Positions 10,291 to 20,855 are shown, counted from the stretch's first letter. The stretch: 64,000 bases of DNA from Bacteroidota bacterium (GCA_016711825.1 JADJSG010000004.1:1-64000), one strand, 5' to 3'. The notes: generated by a model from the sequence alone, not told the origin. Numbers and translations are program-made.

Positions 10291-11827
10291 TTACTCTATA
10301 CTTATCTTCCTCACCGCCTCACCACATTTTAAATAATATACCCCGGCAGAAAAACGTGACACATCAATCTCATTCTCATTTGTTGAAAATAACAACTGCC
10401 CGACAGAATTATACAATTCTCTTTTTTCTTTACGTTCAGTTTTGATATAAAGTTTACTTGAAGCAGGATTTGGATACACCTCTAACTGACCTACTTTCTC
10501 CTTTGGAGGGCCGGGGAGGCCCACTGGCCAGCACACCACACCACTCGCTCCCAGATTATAATCAGGCATATTGGGTGGACCATTAAATCCAGTATACACA
10601 TTGTCTAACCTAAAGCACTTTCTGCAAAATTGACAACCACTACCCTTTACATCAGGTTTATCAATTACACTCATTTGACGATGCTGCCCTCCGAAATTCC
10701 CATATATATTCTGTCGTCCAATCCCTTTGTTAGATGTGCATAGTATTGAAATTTTTGCAGTGTAGTATCAGCCCCGTGCTGTACCCTGTACCATGCTAGA
10801 TTACTATCAGGTTGCTGATACTCGTACTGATATATATTAGCACGTTTACTGATATAAACAAACTGACCATTTGAAGAAAAACAAACACCTCCGTTGATAC
10901 TATCTAAGTGTCCAACAGTGTCTAAAACCGGATAGGTCGTACTATCAATAGGGATGTTAATTATTTTGGGATTGTTTAGCTCACCAGTACATCTATCGAA
11001 GTCGGCTAAAAAGAGTTTATTCATTTCGCCCTTTCCTTGCACTGAGGCAAATTTGGATCCATCTTTATTAAAAGCATATTGCCCGGTAAGGTCATAACTT
11101 GGGTATTTGGGTTCTGCAAAGTTTTGAATCCAGGGCCCCTCTATGGTATCTGCCTTTACCAAAAAACGGTAAATGCGATTGGTATCATACTCACCCTGCT
11201 TAAGCAACCACCAATCCACACCATTGCTATGCCGGCAGGCCTGCATCAAGGTTTTGTGGATGGCCACACCCTGCAGCAGCATTTTGTTTTTTACAATTAC
11301 TTTGCCCAACCCCCCATTCAGGTTCATATCCACTACATTGTATTGTAGCCGATCAAAAGGTACAGCCCCACCTGCGCCATTGTTGGTTAAGTAAAAATCA
11401 AACGCACTATCTGAAAGGGTTGGAATAAACACATAATACTGACCATTATTTCCTTTAGGCAATATTATGGAGGACTGCGTATAATTTGAAGCTGGGTAAG
11501 GATCATAATTATAATATTCATTATCCACCAGATGGTCGCCATTATCCATTAATGCTCCGGTTGTATCGTGTATTAGCATACCGGTTGTAGAAAATAATAA
11601 TTTGCCTGTTGCACTGTCGCAAATATTACTATGTCCATCCGTATGATAATAAGGGTAGGTAGGATTAAGGGAATCATACTTTACGTGTAACATGGGTCGT
11701 GATGTATCTGTAAAACCGCCTCCACAGCTTGCGGCCCAGCAAATATCCACCGACTCGCCGCTTTATTTGTTTGGCAATAACTACTTACATTTACTAAGCA
11801 AAGCAATAAGATAATATGGTTTTTCAT
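10291..11827 (-). pseudogene. T9SS-sorted secreted protein, paralog 2, two frameshifts
   Basis: The signal peptide MKNHIILLLCLVNVSSYCQT starts at ATG 11827, overlapping the upstream stop in TAATG, which implies translational coupling with the 1,821-aa gene. An indel near 11750 leads into the main frame (10671-11750, 359 aa) with GHSNICDSATGKLLFSTTGM, MDNGDHLVDN, ACRHSNGVDWWLLKQGEYD and GVCFSSNGQFVYISKR. A second indel near 10674 leads to VIDKPDVKGSGCQFCRKCF and a T9SS type A domain (LEVYPNPASSKLYI, ending RKISIE). Clearly paralogous to the gene at 8.4-10.0 kb. Exported through the outer membrane by inference; function unknown. The indels may be errors. Confidence 0.7.
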
Positions 11828-14800
11828 TATTTTTGAATGATCAGTTTACCTATCTTTTCAGTACATTTATCAAATGTGCATTTATATTGATACACCCCTT
11901 TTGCAATATCATTGATTTGTATCTGCACTTTTCCTCTTCCTTTTATTAGCTTTGTTTTCAATACTTCCTGACCTAATGCGTTAAATAATACTATCTCACC
12001 ATCGCTATCACACTGGTATTCTACAATGATAATATTCTGAGCTGGATTTGGAAATATTTTAATTTCAGTAGCACTACCTACTATTAATTTGTTGATATTA
12101 ATATTATTTAAAACGGTATTATTTTCAGTCGCTTTCACACTAGCAGCAATAATCTCATTTTCTATAAGACTGTCTATATTAATTTGTGAGTTATCTTGAT
12201 TTTTGTTTTGCCCCTGTATGCAGAGTAATCTATCATCAAAAATCGCATCAGGTTCCCAAAGTGTCCATAAGGAACGTGCGCGATAGACGGCAGTGCCATT
12301 TACAAAGGGGCAGCTTGAGGCCAGTGCCTGTATATCCTGCTGCATTTGTGCAGGTATAGAGTCTACGGCGTTGTAATACAAATAAAGTAGTACATCGTTT
12401 ACTACCTTCTCATTCATTTCCCAGTTATTGGCACTACTAATAAGCACATTGGCAGCCACGGCATCCGCATAACGGGAAGAGTCGTTGCCTCCGTTTGTGG
12501 AGGTGTCATATAACAAGGCGATCAGCCTTGCAGCAGCCCTGATGGCACCTATGGTTTGGTTGGTAGTATCATTGTAAAAGTAAAGATATTCAGGCTTGCT
12601 GTTCAGCAGCATGCTGTCGGCATCCAGCTCACTGTAAAGGCGGTATTTATCTATCCAACGACCGACTTCAGGATAATTAATGTAGGTTACCGTATCATTG
12701 ATAATGGCCATATTGTAATTGAGTTCACTGCTGTCCATCATAGCTTCTGCCCTGTAATCGGGTTCGTAATTTTCGTTATCAACACAAGGATCAGTATATC
12801 CATTAATCGCAGGAGGGTCTACTTTATATTCGTAACCTGATAATTGCGGTCCACTTTCAAGTTGGTCTAATAAAAAATCAGTATATATTCTAGCTAAAAA
12901 CAATCCGCTACCATTTCTCAATACTTTATAAGCTCCTGTATTAATTCCGGCTACGCCCCTCCAGTCCACAGGGTTGGTGGTGCTGATAAATTCATTGCCA
13001 TTGTCATTAATGCCACCTACATCGCCAAATGTGCCTGAGCCAGCGCTGTTATTGTCAAGAAAAAACCAGGGTATCTCATTCGCATTGCATTTATTATAGG
13101 TCACACTTTTTTCGTTGGTATTGTTTTTACCCCATACATAAAAGCCATAGCGGGTAAACTTCAGGCGGTTGCAGTCAAGCACACAGTTGGGGCTTTGGTT
13201 CATATACATACCCATGCTGTTGCGCAGCGGCCATACCGCCGCATTGGTAATGCCATTGGTGGTGTTTTGTACATACAGTGAGCGCCAGTTGTTCTCGTTC
13301 CAGTAGCCGGTAAGCGATCGTATATTATAGCCATTGGCACTTGCCGTGTTATTGGTGCTGAACGAGGTGGTGTTTCCATTTTCGGTCAGCCTGCTGTCGG
13401 CATTACCGTTGAGTATGCCTATGCCTGCTATGCGGTTGATGATGATATTATTGCCGCTGATATTATGGGGCTGTATTGCCAGCGGGTCGCTGCTTATCTG
13501 ATACCTGATACCGATGGGCGCAAGTATGATGCTTGCAGGGCTAAAGATAGTTTTGCTCAGCAACATTTCATTGCCGCTGATAGTTGCATTCAGCATCAGT
13601 CCGCTCAGCTTGATACCCATATGGGCATTCAATATTTGGTTGCTTACTATTTCAAAAGGTCTGTTATAGATACTGTAACACATGATACCCAGCAGGCAAT
13701 TATCTGTTTTCAGGTTTTTAGCTGTCAGTCCGCTACCAAGTGTCACCACAGCCTTGTCGCAGTTTTGAAACCCCGGTGTGCTCACCGAGGCATCGCTTTG
13801 CACATCTAAATGGCTTTGGATAAGGCTGCTGGCATCGGCATCGCTATAGATAGCGGCACCCAATGGTCCTGTAAAACAACTGCTCATTTTATCATAATCT
13901 GTCAGGTGGTGTGTGATATTGGTGAACTTATTGTTATAAATACCAATGCGGCTGCTAACGCCTCCTGATTGGGTTTGTTTGATATAAATACCATTACTCA
14001 TATTTTCAAAGCTATTACCCAATGCAGCATCTGTATTGCTGCCGATTTCAAAATCACCCACCTGCCACAGCTTTATACCACATCCAGGCCGGTTTCCGTT
14101 AGCATTAGAAAACATCGATGCATTACCTGAAAAATGATTGCTGTAAATAAAACTTTCAGGATCAGGATTCAAGCTGTTATAGAAGTGCAATGAAGTTTGA
14201 TTATTGGTAAAATAACTATTCCTGGCCTGCAAAAATGCATTGTTCATAATAAAAATACCGGTTTGCATATCCTGCACCGTACTTTGATTGTTAACAATGA
14301 CTCGCTCGCCAGCACCACTTGTAAAAATACCATTCCAATAATCAAAGCAACCCTGCAACTTACTCCTGTTTATCACAATTGCCATATCGGGGTCAATATC
14401 AAGGGAAGCACCGGCCGTGAGAAACACATTGGTGTTTACATTGTTCGCATTCACATTGTGATTATATATAAACCATTCATTATCTACCTGCACATTTCCC
14501 TGAAGCACAATAGCTTTTTGCGCCAGTATACCGTCAGGGCTTATTGCTGTAGTAGGTGTACTGGGTGCATACCATTCTGCCTCGTCGGGTGCTGCAGCAC
14601 AGGCACTACAGTCACCGATATAAAACGTTTTGGTCACTGTCGCATTTTGGGCTGTGGTGGCTGTAATGGTATAGATCCCGGCCGCCGATATATCCCAGCC
14701 GCCATTGACATTAAGGCTCGCTGTATTGGGCGCAATGGTGGCACTACATGCATTGGTAGTAATAGTAGCAGGGGTATTGCTTACACAGCCTTTAACGATA

Positions 14801-17292
14801 TTGTATTCAAGGGTGGTCTCTACAGGCACTACAAAGGCTTGCATGCAATTTGCATCTTGTACTACAAAAGTATGAATACCTGTACTTACTGTATAATTGG
14901 CATTAAAACTAAGTGGCGCACCGGCATTGATATCTACGCAAGTGATTGTATAGTTTGGTGTACCCCCATTAACGGTAAAACTAATCATAGCATTAGCTCC
15001 ACCAAAGCAGCTAATATCAGTTTTATAAAGTAGGTTCATACTGCCGCTGTTCACTACTTGTGAATAGAGGGTTGTACATAGGGGGCTTGCTATATCAGCA
15101 TGGGCACCTTGTACACAAGTACCATTACTAAAAGCTCCCTGCCATACTCCGTTTAGGATTGGCTGTATAGAAACGCCTGTTCCAAATCCTATACCATTGC
15201 ACCATATAGGCGATATACTTAATTGCTGATTACATTTTTGATCAATATAAATCAAATTATTGCTGTTTACATTTGTTGGATTGTTGAATTGGCCACCTTG
15301 CGCTAAATTCAGGTAACTTCCTTTGTGCATCAACAGGCCACCATTGCATTCATATTGACCTGCACCATACAGGCTGGCATTCGTATTAAAATGCATTGCG
15401 CTCGTGCTACTGATGTTCAGGCGATTGCCAAGATTTACACCCACGAGACTTTTGCCATTTGCAAAATATTGTAAATAGCCATCGATATTATTCTGCTGGT
15501 AACCCATTTTAATTTCTTCAGGGTTCACTGCATTATTATTGCCGAAATGTAAATGCTCTACTTGACCTTCTAATGTAAATAAGTTTGGGGAGCAAGGATT
15601 GCCGCTCCCTTCAATCAAAATCTCTCTTGTGTTGAATAAATGATATGAATTCAACCCGTTTTTAATATTTTCAATTTTGTTTGATCCTTTAAACTTTACA
15701 CCCCTAATAAAAGAAGGGTTTTCACCCGGATGTCCTTCATTGTTGTAGGTAAATGTGCAATGATCTATAACGGTATAATCTGATTCAAGTAAATTGTTTG
15801 TATTCCAATTTAAATAAAAAAACTCACGGTCTTTATCATTCACTTTAAAGGTACAATTGTCAAACAACGTGTTTTTGCAATCATTATATTCTACCATTTT
15901 ATAAATACTTGGTAAATGTATGCCTTGGTATGGTTTATCTTCAAACTCACAATATAAAAATTGAGTTGCAAATGTTGGATTTGTGCCTTCATTGACATGT
16001 ACTACAGTACCATAAATGTCACAATCATCAAAAACATATTTATTACCTTTAGCCCAGATTGCATAATCTTCCACATCATGAAATGTGCAGTCAAAAAATA
16101 ACATATTTTCTGATCGATTTGTACAAGACGGGTTATTAACATCCGCACATCCATCATTGACTAAAGCTAGGCCTGTGTTATTTATTATTTCACAATGATT
16201 AAATTTACCATTTTCACATGTTGATAATGAGTAATTGTTATTGCAAGCATAGTAACCTTCCGACTCTATATCAATACCTGCTGCCGGTGACGAAGATAAT
16301 GCGTAACCCAGCGAAGAATTATACTCCTTTCCAGTTTGAGAAAATTTACAATAACTTGCTACCAAATTTGTACCACCTGTCCACGAAAATCCTTGACGTC
16401 CATTACTTATAAAGTTTGAATTATTCAAACTAATATTATTCGATATGCCGCTAATTTCTAATCCATCAAAGCCCATTTTTGAAACTGTTACCTTATTAAC
16501 CACAATACCATCTGTACAATCAAACCGAAAGCCCGATGGTGACAATTGCCTACCTAAATCACCCGAATATCCACCTACAATATATTCAGAGCTATTTCCA
16601 TCAATTTCTATATTTTCAATTTTAATGTTTTTTGCAAACCGGGTAACCATAAAGTCTCCAACTTGAGCTTTGTTAAAATTTGAATAATTGGGTTCAAGTG
16701 AAGGGTCAGGAATAATCGCAGGTAAATTACCATACAAAAAAGTACCATAAAGAAAATCATTTTTGTATTTAATTTTCGATTTATAAGCATTGTTGTCTCC
16801 TCTTATTGTAAAGCCATCAATTGTACCCCATAAACATGCATTCATATTTAGCAAGGGCACAGGCTTACCAAAAAAAGAAGTAAGATTTGCGTTTGCGTTG
16901 TTTAGAGGATTTTGTAATGACCAATCAGACCATTCTTTGGGTGTAGATGGTGTAGCATTGGCAATTGGTGGGCATACTATTGTTCCATTATAATTTAAGC
17001 AAATTGTTTCACCTGGTAAAAGTTGCACACCTACTAAATAAGTAGCAATATTATTTCCTGCCAGATAAGGTATTATTAATTCCCCACTTTGTGTTGGATA
17101 ATCTACATTTTTAGCATTTCCAACTAAAAGATTACCATTTTCATCTCGTTGATTTGTAAAAAACAACCATGCTTTCAAAAATGCATGTGAATCATCTGTA
17201 ACACCGTCTCCAACAGCACCAAAGTGTGTTATTAAATTTTTAGTTACTGGCGATTGAGCATTTGCTTTAAAAGTGATACCTTGCATGAGCAA
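11827..17292 (-). CDS. Giant T9SS surface protein with pectate-lyase-like beta helix and SprB-like repeat
   Basis: 1,821 aa as read from TTG 17292. The N-terminus NLITHFGAVGDGVTDDSHAF is the signature of the pectate-lyase superfamily domain of phage tailspikes and GH28-like proteins. Asparagine-rich right-handed beta-helix repeats fill residues 50-700 and 950-1400. A SprB-like repeat (CFGGANAMISFTVNGGTPNY) lies near residue 750-820, and the T9SS sorting domain (IKIFPNPAQNIIIVEY to the C-terminal KLIIQK) at about 1740-1821. TTG and the following ATG give a truncated signal peptide (MQGITFKANAQ). The better start is ATG 17416 (MKKNTFI), separated by a 13-copy 7-bp array that puts it out of frame. 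Polysaccharide binding or cleavage is a guess. Confidence 0.8.
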   Translation of the reverse strand: MLMQGITFKANAQSPVTKNLITHFGAVGDGVTDDSHAFLKAWLFFTNQRDENGNLLVGNAKNVDYPTQSGELIIPYLAGNNIATYLVGVQLLPGETICLNYNGTIVCPPIANATPSTPKEWSDWSLQNPLNNANANLTSFFGKPVPLLNMNACLWGTIDGFTIRGDNNAYKSKIKYKNDFLYGTFLYGNLPAIIPDPSLEPNYSNFNKAQVGDFMVTRFAKNIKIENIEIDGNSSEYIVGGYSGDLGRQLSPSGFRFDCTDGIVVNKVTVSKMGFDGLEISGISNNISLNNSNFISNGRQGFSWTGGTNLVASYCKFSQTGKEYNSSLGYALSSSPAAGIDIESEGYYACNNNYSLSTCENGKFNHCEIINNTGLALVNDGCADVNNPSCTNRSENMLFFDCTFHDVEDYAIWAKGNKYVFDDCDIYGTVVHVNEGTNPTFATQFLYCEFEDKPYQGIHLPSIYKMVEYNDCKNTLFDNCTFKVNDKDREFFYLNWNTNNLLESDYTVIDHCTFTYNNEGHPGENPSFIRGVKFKGSNKIENIKNGLNSYHLFNTREILIEGSGNPCSPNLFTLEGQVEHLHFGNNNAVNPEEIKMGYQQNNIDGYLQYFANGKSLVGVNLGNRLNISSTSAMHFNTNASLYGAGQYECNGGLLMHKGSYLNLAQGGQFNNPTNVNSNNLIYIDQKCNQQLSISPIWCNGIGFGTGVSIQPILNGVWQGAFSNGTCVQGAHADIASPLCTTLYSQVVNSGSMNLLYKTDISCFGGANAMISFTVNGGTPNYTITCVDINAGAPLSFNANYTVSTGIHTFVVQDANCMQAFVVPVETTLEYNIVKGCVSNTPATITTNACSATIAPNTASLNVNGGWDISAAGIYTITATTAQNATVTKTFYIGDCSACAAAPDEAEWYAPSTPTTAISPDGILAQKAIVLQGNVQVDNEWFIYNHNVNANNVNTNVFLTAGASLDIDPDMAIVINRSKLQGCFDYWNGIFTSGAGERVIVNNQSTVQDMQTGIFIMNNAFLQARNSYFTNNQTSLHFYNSLNPDPESFIYSNHFSGNASMFSNANGNRPGCGIKLWQVGDFEIGSNTDAALGNSFENMSNGIYIKQTQSGGVSSRIGIYNNKFTNITHHLTDYDKMSSCFTGPLGAAIYSDADASSLIQSHLDVQSDASVSTPGFQNCDKAVVTLGSGLTAKNLKTDNCLLGIMCYSIYNRPFEIVSNQILNAHMGIKLSGLMLNATISGNEMLLSKTIFSPASIILAPIGIRYQISSDPLAIQPHNISGNNIIINRIAGIGILNGNADSRLTENGNTTSFSTNNTASANGYNIRSLTGYWNENNWRSLYVQNTTNGITNAAVWPLRNSMGMYMNQSPNCVLDCNRLKFTRYGFYVWGKNNTNEKSVTYNKCNANEIPWFFLDNNSAGSGTFGDVGGINDNGNEFISTTNPVDWRGVAGINTGAYKVLRNGSGLFLARIYTDFLLDQLESGPQLSGYEYKVDPPAINGYTDPCVDNENYEPDYRAEAMMDSSELNYNMAIINDTVTYINYPEVGRWIDKYRLYSELDADSMLLNSKPEYLYFYNDTTNQTIGAIRAAARLIALLYDTSTNGGNDSSRYADAVAANVLISSANNWEMNEKVVNDVLLYLYYNAVDSIPAQMQQDIQALASSCPFVNGTAVYRARSLWTLWEPDAIFDDRLLCIQGQNKNQDNSQINIDSLIENEIIAASVKATENNTVLNNININKLIVGSATEIKIFPNPAQNIIIVEYQCDSDGEIVLFNALGQEVLKTKLIKGRGKVQIQINDIAKGVYQYKCTFDKCTEKIGKLIIQK

Positions 17293-17304
17293 AATAATTA
17301 AAGC

Positions 17305-17395
17305 GAGTAGCGAGTAGCGAGTAGCGAGTAGCGAGTAGCGAGTAGCGAGTAGCGAGTAGCGAGTAGCGAGTAGCGAGTAGCGAGTAGCGAGTAGC
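17305..17395. repeat. Perfect 7-bp tandem array (GAGTAGC x13) in the signal-peptide region of the surface protein
   Basis: Exactly 13 identical copies of GAGTAGC (GCTACTC on the coding strand), 91 bp. It encodes the heptapeptide ATRYSLL in every frame. It lies between MKKNTFI (ATG 17416) and ALIILLMQGITFKANAQ. With a copy number divisible by three the two halves are in frame; with 13 they are not. A TAG sits just before the array in the downstream frame, so no upstream start can serve it. Confidence 0.95.
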
Positions 17396-17439
17396 TATAA
17401 ATGTGTTCTTTTTCATTTTAGTAAGTTTTTTATTTAATC

Positions 17440-17471
17440 CAAAGTTTAAGAAAAAAATTGAAAATTCCAAT
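17440..17471 (-). promoter_or_regulatory. Probable promoter of the giant surface protein
   Basis: On the minus strand, TTGG (17468-17471) as a -33 element, a 20-bp gap, then AAACTTTG (17440-17447), one mismatch from TAnnTTTG. It lies 23 bp before ATG 17416 and supports that ATG as the real start. Confidence 0.45.
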
Positions 17472-17733
17472 ATATTAACAATAAAAATCATTTTAATTAA
17501 ATATTTAAATTCCCTTTCGGTAAAAAAAAGTGATCATAAACTGTTTACACATAATACTAATCATTGACTCAATTTATGTTGTTATTTATTCATACTTTTT
17601 TTAAAATTGATAACAGCAATATACAAAAGCAATAGAATGGTTTATATATTAACGCTAAATATTGCAATTGAACTATAAACAGCAAATCAATATGCTCACC
17701 TATTTGCCTTTCATATTCACTACTTTGATTACT

Positions 17734-17766
17734 AACGCTGGCAGGGCTTTGAGCCCTGCCAGCGTT
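17734..17766. repeat. Perfect 15-bp inverted repeat (hairpin)
   Basis: AACGCTGGCAGGGCT, loop TTG, AGCCCTGCCAGCGTT. Much more GC-rich than its surroundings and without a T tract, so more likely a palindromic repeat element than a simple terminator. Confidence 0.8.
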
Positions 17767-17807
17767 TCTGCATTCATTAGCCAAATAGTAAGTCAGACCC
17801 TGAAAAA

Positions 17808-17856
17808 TAGCCCCGATAGAACGGAGGCCGTGCCGGAGAGATAGCGGGAAGTAGCT
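17808..17856 (+). repeat. Structured intergenic repeat, copy 2
   Basis: Starts TAGCCCCGATAGAACGGAGG and ends AGCGGGAAGTAGCT. It shares the blocks AGCCCCGAT, GGA, GCCGTG.CGG and AGCGGGA..AGCT in the same order with the reverse strand of 8146-8210. Confidence 0.45.
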
Positions 17857-18036
17857 GATGAATGCGTTACAGTACCGCTCCAAAACACCCCCAAAACGAA
17901 CTAAAAAAGCATCATATATCCCAGCTGTGCCTCTGAATAAATAGGACTCATTTTTTATCTTTGATGGAAATAAAGTCCAGCTAAATCAAACTACAATAAT
18001 TTAACTTATCCATACTTTTTTCTCAAAAAATAAACT

Positions 18037-18044
18037 TACCTTTG
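18037..18044 (+). promoter_or_regulatory. Bacteroidota -7 promoter element of fusA
   Basis: TACCTTTG, an exact TAnnTTTG match, with a leader of about 60 nt to the fusA start. Confidence 0.55.
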
Positions 18045-18105
18045 CACCTCGAAAAAAACTAGGTAAACTGGTTTTTTCATTCACAATATTAAAAAACAAT
18101 TAAAA

Positions 18106-20259
18106 ATGGCAGACTTACGCTACCAACGAAACTTCGGAATTGCCGCACACATTGATGCAGGCAAAACCACCACTACAGAACGTATTCTTTATTACACCGG
18201 TGTAAATCACAAAATAGGTGAAGTACATGACGGAGGTGCTACCATGGACTGGATGGCTCAGGAACAAGAACGCGGTATCACTATCACCAGTGCTGCAACT
18301 ACTTGCTTTTGGAACTTCCCTACCGTACAAGGTACTAAAGGACCCGATACAAAATTATACAAATTCAATATCATCGATACCCCAGGTCACGTTGACTTTA
18401 CCGTTGAGGTGGAACGTTCATTACGTGTATTAGATGGCTTATTAGCCTTGTTTTGCGCTGTGTCAGGGGTTGAACCTCAATCTGAAACCGTTTGGCGTCA
18501 GGCAAATCGTTATAAAGTACCACGTATTGGCTTTGTAAACAAAATGGATAGAAGCGGTGCCGACTTTTTGAACGTTGTAAAACAAGTAAAAGAAATGTTG
18601 GGTGCTAAGGCTGTGCCTTTGCAATTACCAATTGGTGCAGAAGATAGCTTTAAAGGTGTTGTAGATTTGATTACCATGAAAGCTATTGTATGGGAAGATG
18701 CTACTTTAGGCATGACCTACAAAGAAGTGCCTATCCCTGATGATATGGTAGATGATGTAGCCGAATGGAGACAACATCTCATAGAAGCAGTAGCTGATTA
18801 TGATGAAAAATTATTAGAAAAATTCTTCGACGATCCAAATACCATTACAGAAGAAGAAGTACACGAAGCGATTCGTAAAGCAACCATCGATATTTCTATC
18901 ATCCCAATGATGTGTGGTTCTTCTTTTAAAAACAAAGGCGTTCAAACTGCATTAGATGCGATTTGTCGTTACCTTCCTGGCCCGTTAGATATTGAAGCCG
19001 TTGATGGCATCAACCCTGATACCGGCGAATCTGTAAAACGCAATGCTGACCCTAAAGGTCCTTTTGCTGCCTTAGCTTTCAAAATCATGACCGATCCTTT
19101 CGTAGGTCGTCTGGCGTTTTTTAGAGCTTACTCTGGTCGTCTTGATTCAGGTAGCTATGTATTAAATACACGTACTGGCAAAAATGAACGTATCAGTCGT
19201 ATTATGCAGATGCATGCTAACAAACAAAACCCTGTTGACTTTATTGAAGCAGGTGATATTGGTGCAGCTGTTGGTTTTAAAGATATCAAAACAGGCGATA
19301 CCCTTTGTGATGAAAAACATCCAGTAGTATTGGAATCTATGACCTTCCCTGAACCCGTAATTTCGGTGGCTGTAGAACCTAAAACACAGGCTGACGTTGA
19401 TAAAATGGGTATGGCTATTGCAAAATTAGTAGAAGAAGATCCTACTTTACGTGTAAGAACTGACGAAGAAACAGGCCAAACCATTTTAAGTGGTATGGGT
19501 GAGCTTCACCTTGAAATCATCATCGACCGTATGCGTCGTGAGTTTAAAGTGGAAGTAAACCAAGGTGCCCCAATGGTTGCTTACAAAGAAGCATTCCAAA
19601 TGAATGTTGAACACCGCGAAGTGTTGAAAAAACAATCAGGTGGTCGTGGTAAATTTGCCGATATTCAATTTGAAATGGGACCTGCTGATGAAGAATGGAT
19701 AAAAGAAAATGAAGGAAAAGCATTCCAGTTTGTCAATGATTTACATGGAGGTTCTATTCCTAAAGAATTTTTACCTGCTATTCAAAAAGGTTTTGAACAA
19801 GCCATGGTGAATGGTGTATTAGCATCATACCCTGTTGTGAGTATGAAAATCAGGGTATTTGATGGTAGCTACCATGATGTGGATTCTGATGCAATGAGTT
19901 TTGAACTTTGTGCTCGTCAAGCTTTCCGTGAAGCGGGTCGTAAAGCAAAACCTGTATTACTTGAACCTATCATGAAAGTGGAAGTTACTACCCCAGATCA
20001 ATACATGGGTGATGTAACTGGTGACTTGAATCGTCGTCGCGGATTACTCGAAGGCATGGATAGCAAAGCAGGTGCGCAAATCATCAAAGCAAAAGTTCCG
20101 CTTTCTGAAATGTTTGGATATGTAACCCAATTGCGTTCTTTATCAAGTGGACGTGCTAGTAATGTAATGGAATTTAGCCATTATGCACCAGCACCAAACA
20201 ATATTGCTGAAGAAGTAATTGCAAAAGTAAAAGGCAAGAAAGACAGCGAACACAATTAA
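18106..20259 (+). CDS. fusA: Translation elongation factor G
   Basis: 717 aa, full length. EF-G drives GTP-dependent translocation of tRNA and mRNA on the ribosome. G-domain motifs are [15 protein letters not shown] (G1, about residues 14-28), [12 protein letters not shown] (G2), [12 protein letters not shown] (G3), [10 protein letters not shown] (G4) and GSSFKNKG. Domain IV includes [11 protein letters not shown] and [11 protein letters not shown], and domain V includes [12 protein letters not shown] and [14 protein letters not shown]. It has its own promoter and terminator and is not in a str operon here. Bacteroidota often carry more than one EF-G paralog, so this need not be the only copy. 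Confidence 0.96.
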   Translation: MADLRYQRNFGIAAHIDAGKTTTTERILYYTGVNHKIGEVHDGGATMDWMAQEQERGITITSAATTCFWNFPTVQGTKGPDTKLYKFNIIDTPGHVDFTVEVERSLRVLDGLLALFCAVSGVEPQSETVWRQANRYKVPRIGFVNKMDRSGADFLNVVKQVKEMLGAKAVPLQLPIGAEDSFKGVVDLITMKAIVWEDATLGMTYKEVPIPDDMVDDVAEWRQHLIEAVADYDEKLLEKFFDDPNTITEEEVHEAIRKATIDISIIPMMCGSSFKNKGVQTALDAICRYLPGPLDIEAVDGINPDTGESVKRNADPKGPFAALAFKIMTDPFVGRLAFFRAYSGRLDSGSYVLNTRTGKNERISRIMQMHANKQNPVDFIEAGDIGAAVGFKDIKTGDTLCDEKHPVVLESMTFPEPVISVAVEPKTQADVDKMGMAIAKLVEEDPTLRVRTDEETGQTILSGMGELHLEIIIDRMRREFKVEVNQGAPMVAYKEAFQMNVEHREVLKKQSGGRGKFADIQFEMGPADEEWIKENEGKAFQFVNDLHGGSIPKEFLPAIQKGFEQAMVNGVLASYPVVSMKIRVFDGSYHDVDSDAMSFELCARQAFREAGRKAKPVLLEPIMKVEVTTPDQYMGDVTGDLNRRRGLLEGMDSKAGAQIIKAKVPLSEMFGYVTQLRSLSSGRASNVMEFSHYAPAPNNIAEEVIAKVKGKKDSEHN

Positions 20260-20651
20260 TCACATCTAAAGTATAAGTAAAAAAACTGTTCATTTTTGAA
20301 CAGTTTTTTTTTGTATGATAGTATCCAAATGAACTTTGATCATACTAAATAAGACATCTAAAATTTTCCCTTATTATATAAATCTTATTTAGGTATATGC
20401 TGATTAAAACTTTGCAGAATATTATTATACCTACGATATTTTAAAGATAGTTCTATTGGTTTAGCATCAATGCAATGTATATAGGTATGGTTTCGATTTT
20501 ATTCAGGCAACCACAATATAATACGTTAAATGACCTATGGACCATACTATCATTCAAACTCATGTTATATTGAAAATATACCAATGATAATAGATTTCAA
20601 CATACAAGCTGAGTAAGAAGAATGAGAATAAAGGAAAATAAAATGGGTAAA
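20260..20651. other. Intergenic stretch after fusA
   Basis: Apart from the fusA terminator this is AT-rich sequence without a recognisable gene or repeat. Confidence 0.4.
20281..20312 (+). terminator. Rho-independent terminator of fusA
   Basis: AAAAACTGTTC / GAACAGTTTTT stem with a 6-nt loop, followed by T9. It starts 21 bp after the fusA stop. Confidence 0.85.
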
Positions 20652-20855
20652 TTATTGATTTACATTCACAACTGGAGAAACCGAAGCCGTTATTTTATCA
20701 TTTGATACAGGCTTAACAATTTGTGTTTTGGTGGGTTGTGTATTTGATTTAACTGTTGAAAACGAATTACTTAATTCATCTTTTTTAAATGTAGCACAAA
20801 TGATAATCGAATAAGCAATAATCATCAACGTTAACAAATTTATCTTGCGATTCAT
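20652..20855 (-). CDS. Small predicted membrane or secreted protein
   Basis: 67 aa, not recognised. Residues 5-22 (INLLTLMIIAYSIIICAT) form one hydrophobic segment after a short basic N-terminus (MNRK), so it is either a signal peptide or a single membrane anchor. The rest is a polar, serine/threonine/valine-rich tail. A TACATTTG promoter box (20886-20893) lies 30 bp upstream of the ATG, the usual spacing for this genome, which supports it as a real gene. Confidence 0.5.
   Translation of the reverse strand: MNRKINLLTLMIIAYSIIICATFKKDELSNSFSTVKSNTQPTKTQIVKPVSNDKITASVSPVVNVNQ

Larger units (their letters stand above)
17417..18105. other. Divergent intergenic region between the surface protein gene and fusA
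   Basis: About 690 bp. It holds a promoter for the surface protein (17440-17471), a 33-bp perfect palindrome (17734-17766), structured repeat copy 2 (17808-17856) and the fusA promoter (18037-18044). No credible ORF was seen. Confidence 0.6.

Noticed and set aside
14197..15033. 278-aa plus-strand ORF opposite the giant surface protein
   Set aside because: It is antisense to a long intact coding frame with clear domains, is rich in Cys/His/Ile typical of shadow translation, and matches no family.
17662..17883. Short ORFs on both strands across the palindrome and structured repeat
   Set aside because: They run through the repeat elements and have no family match.
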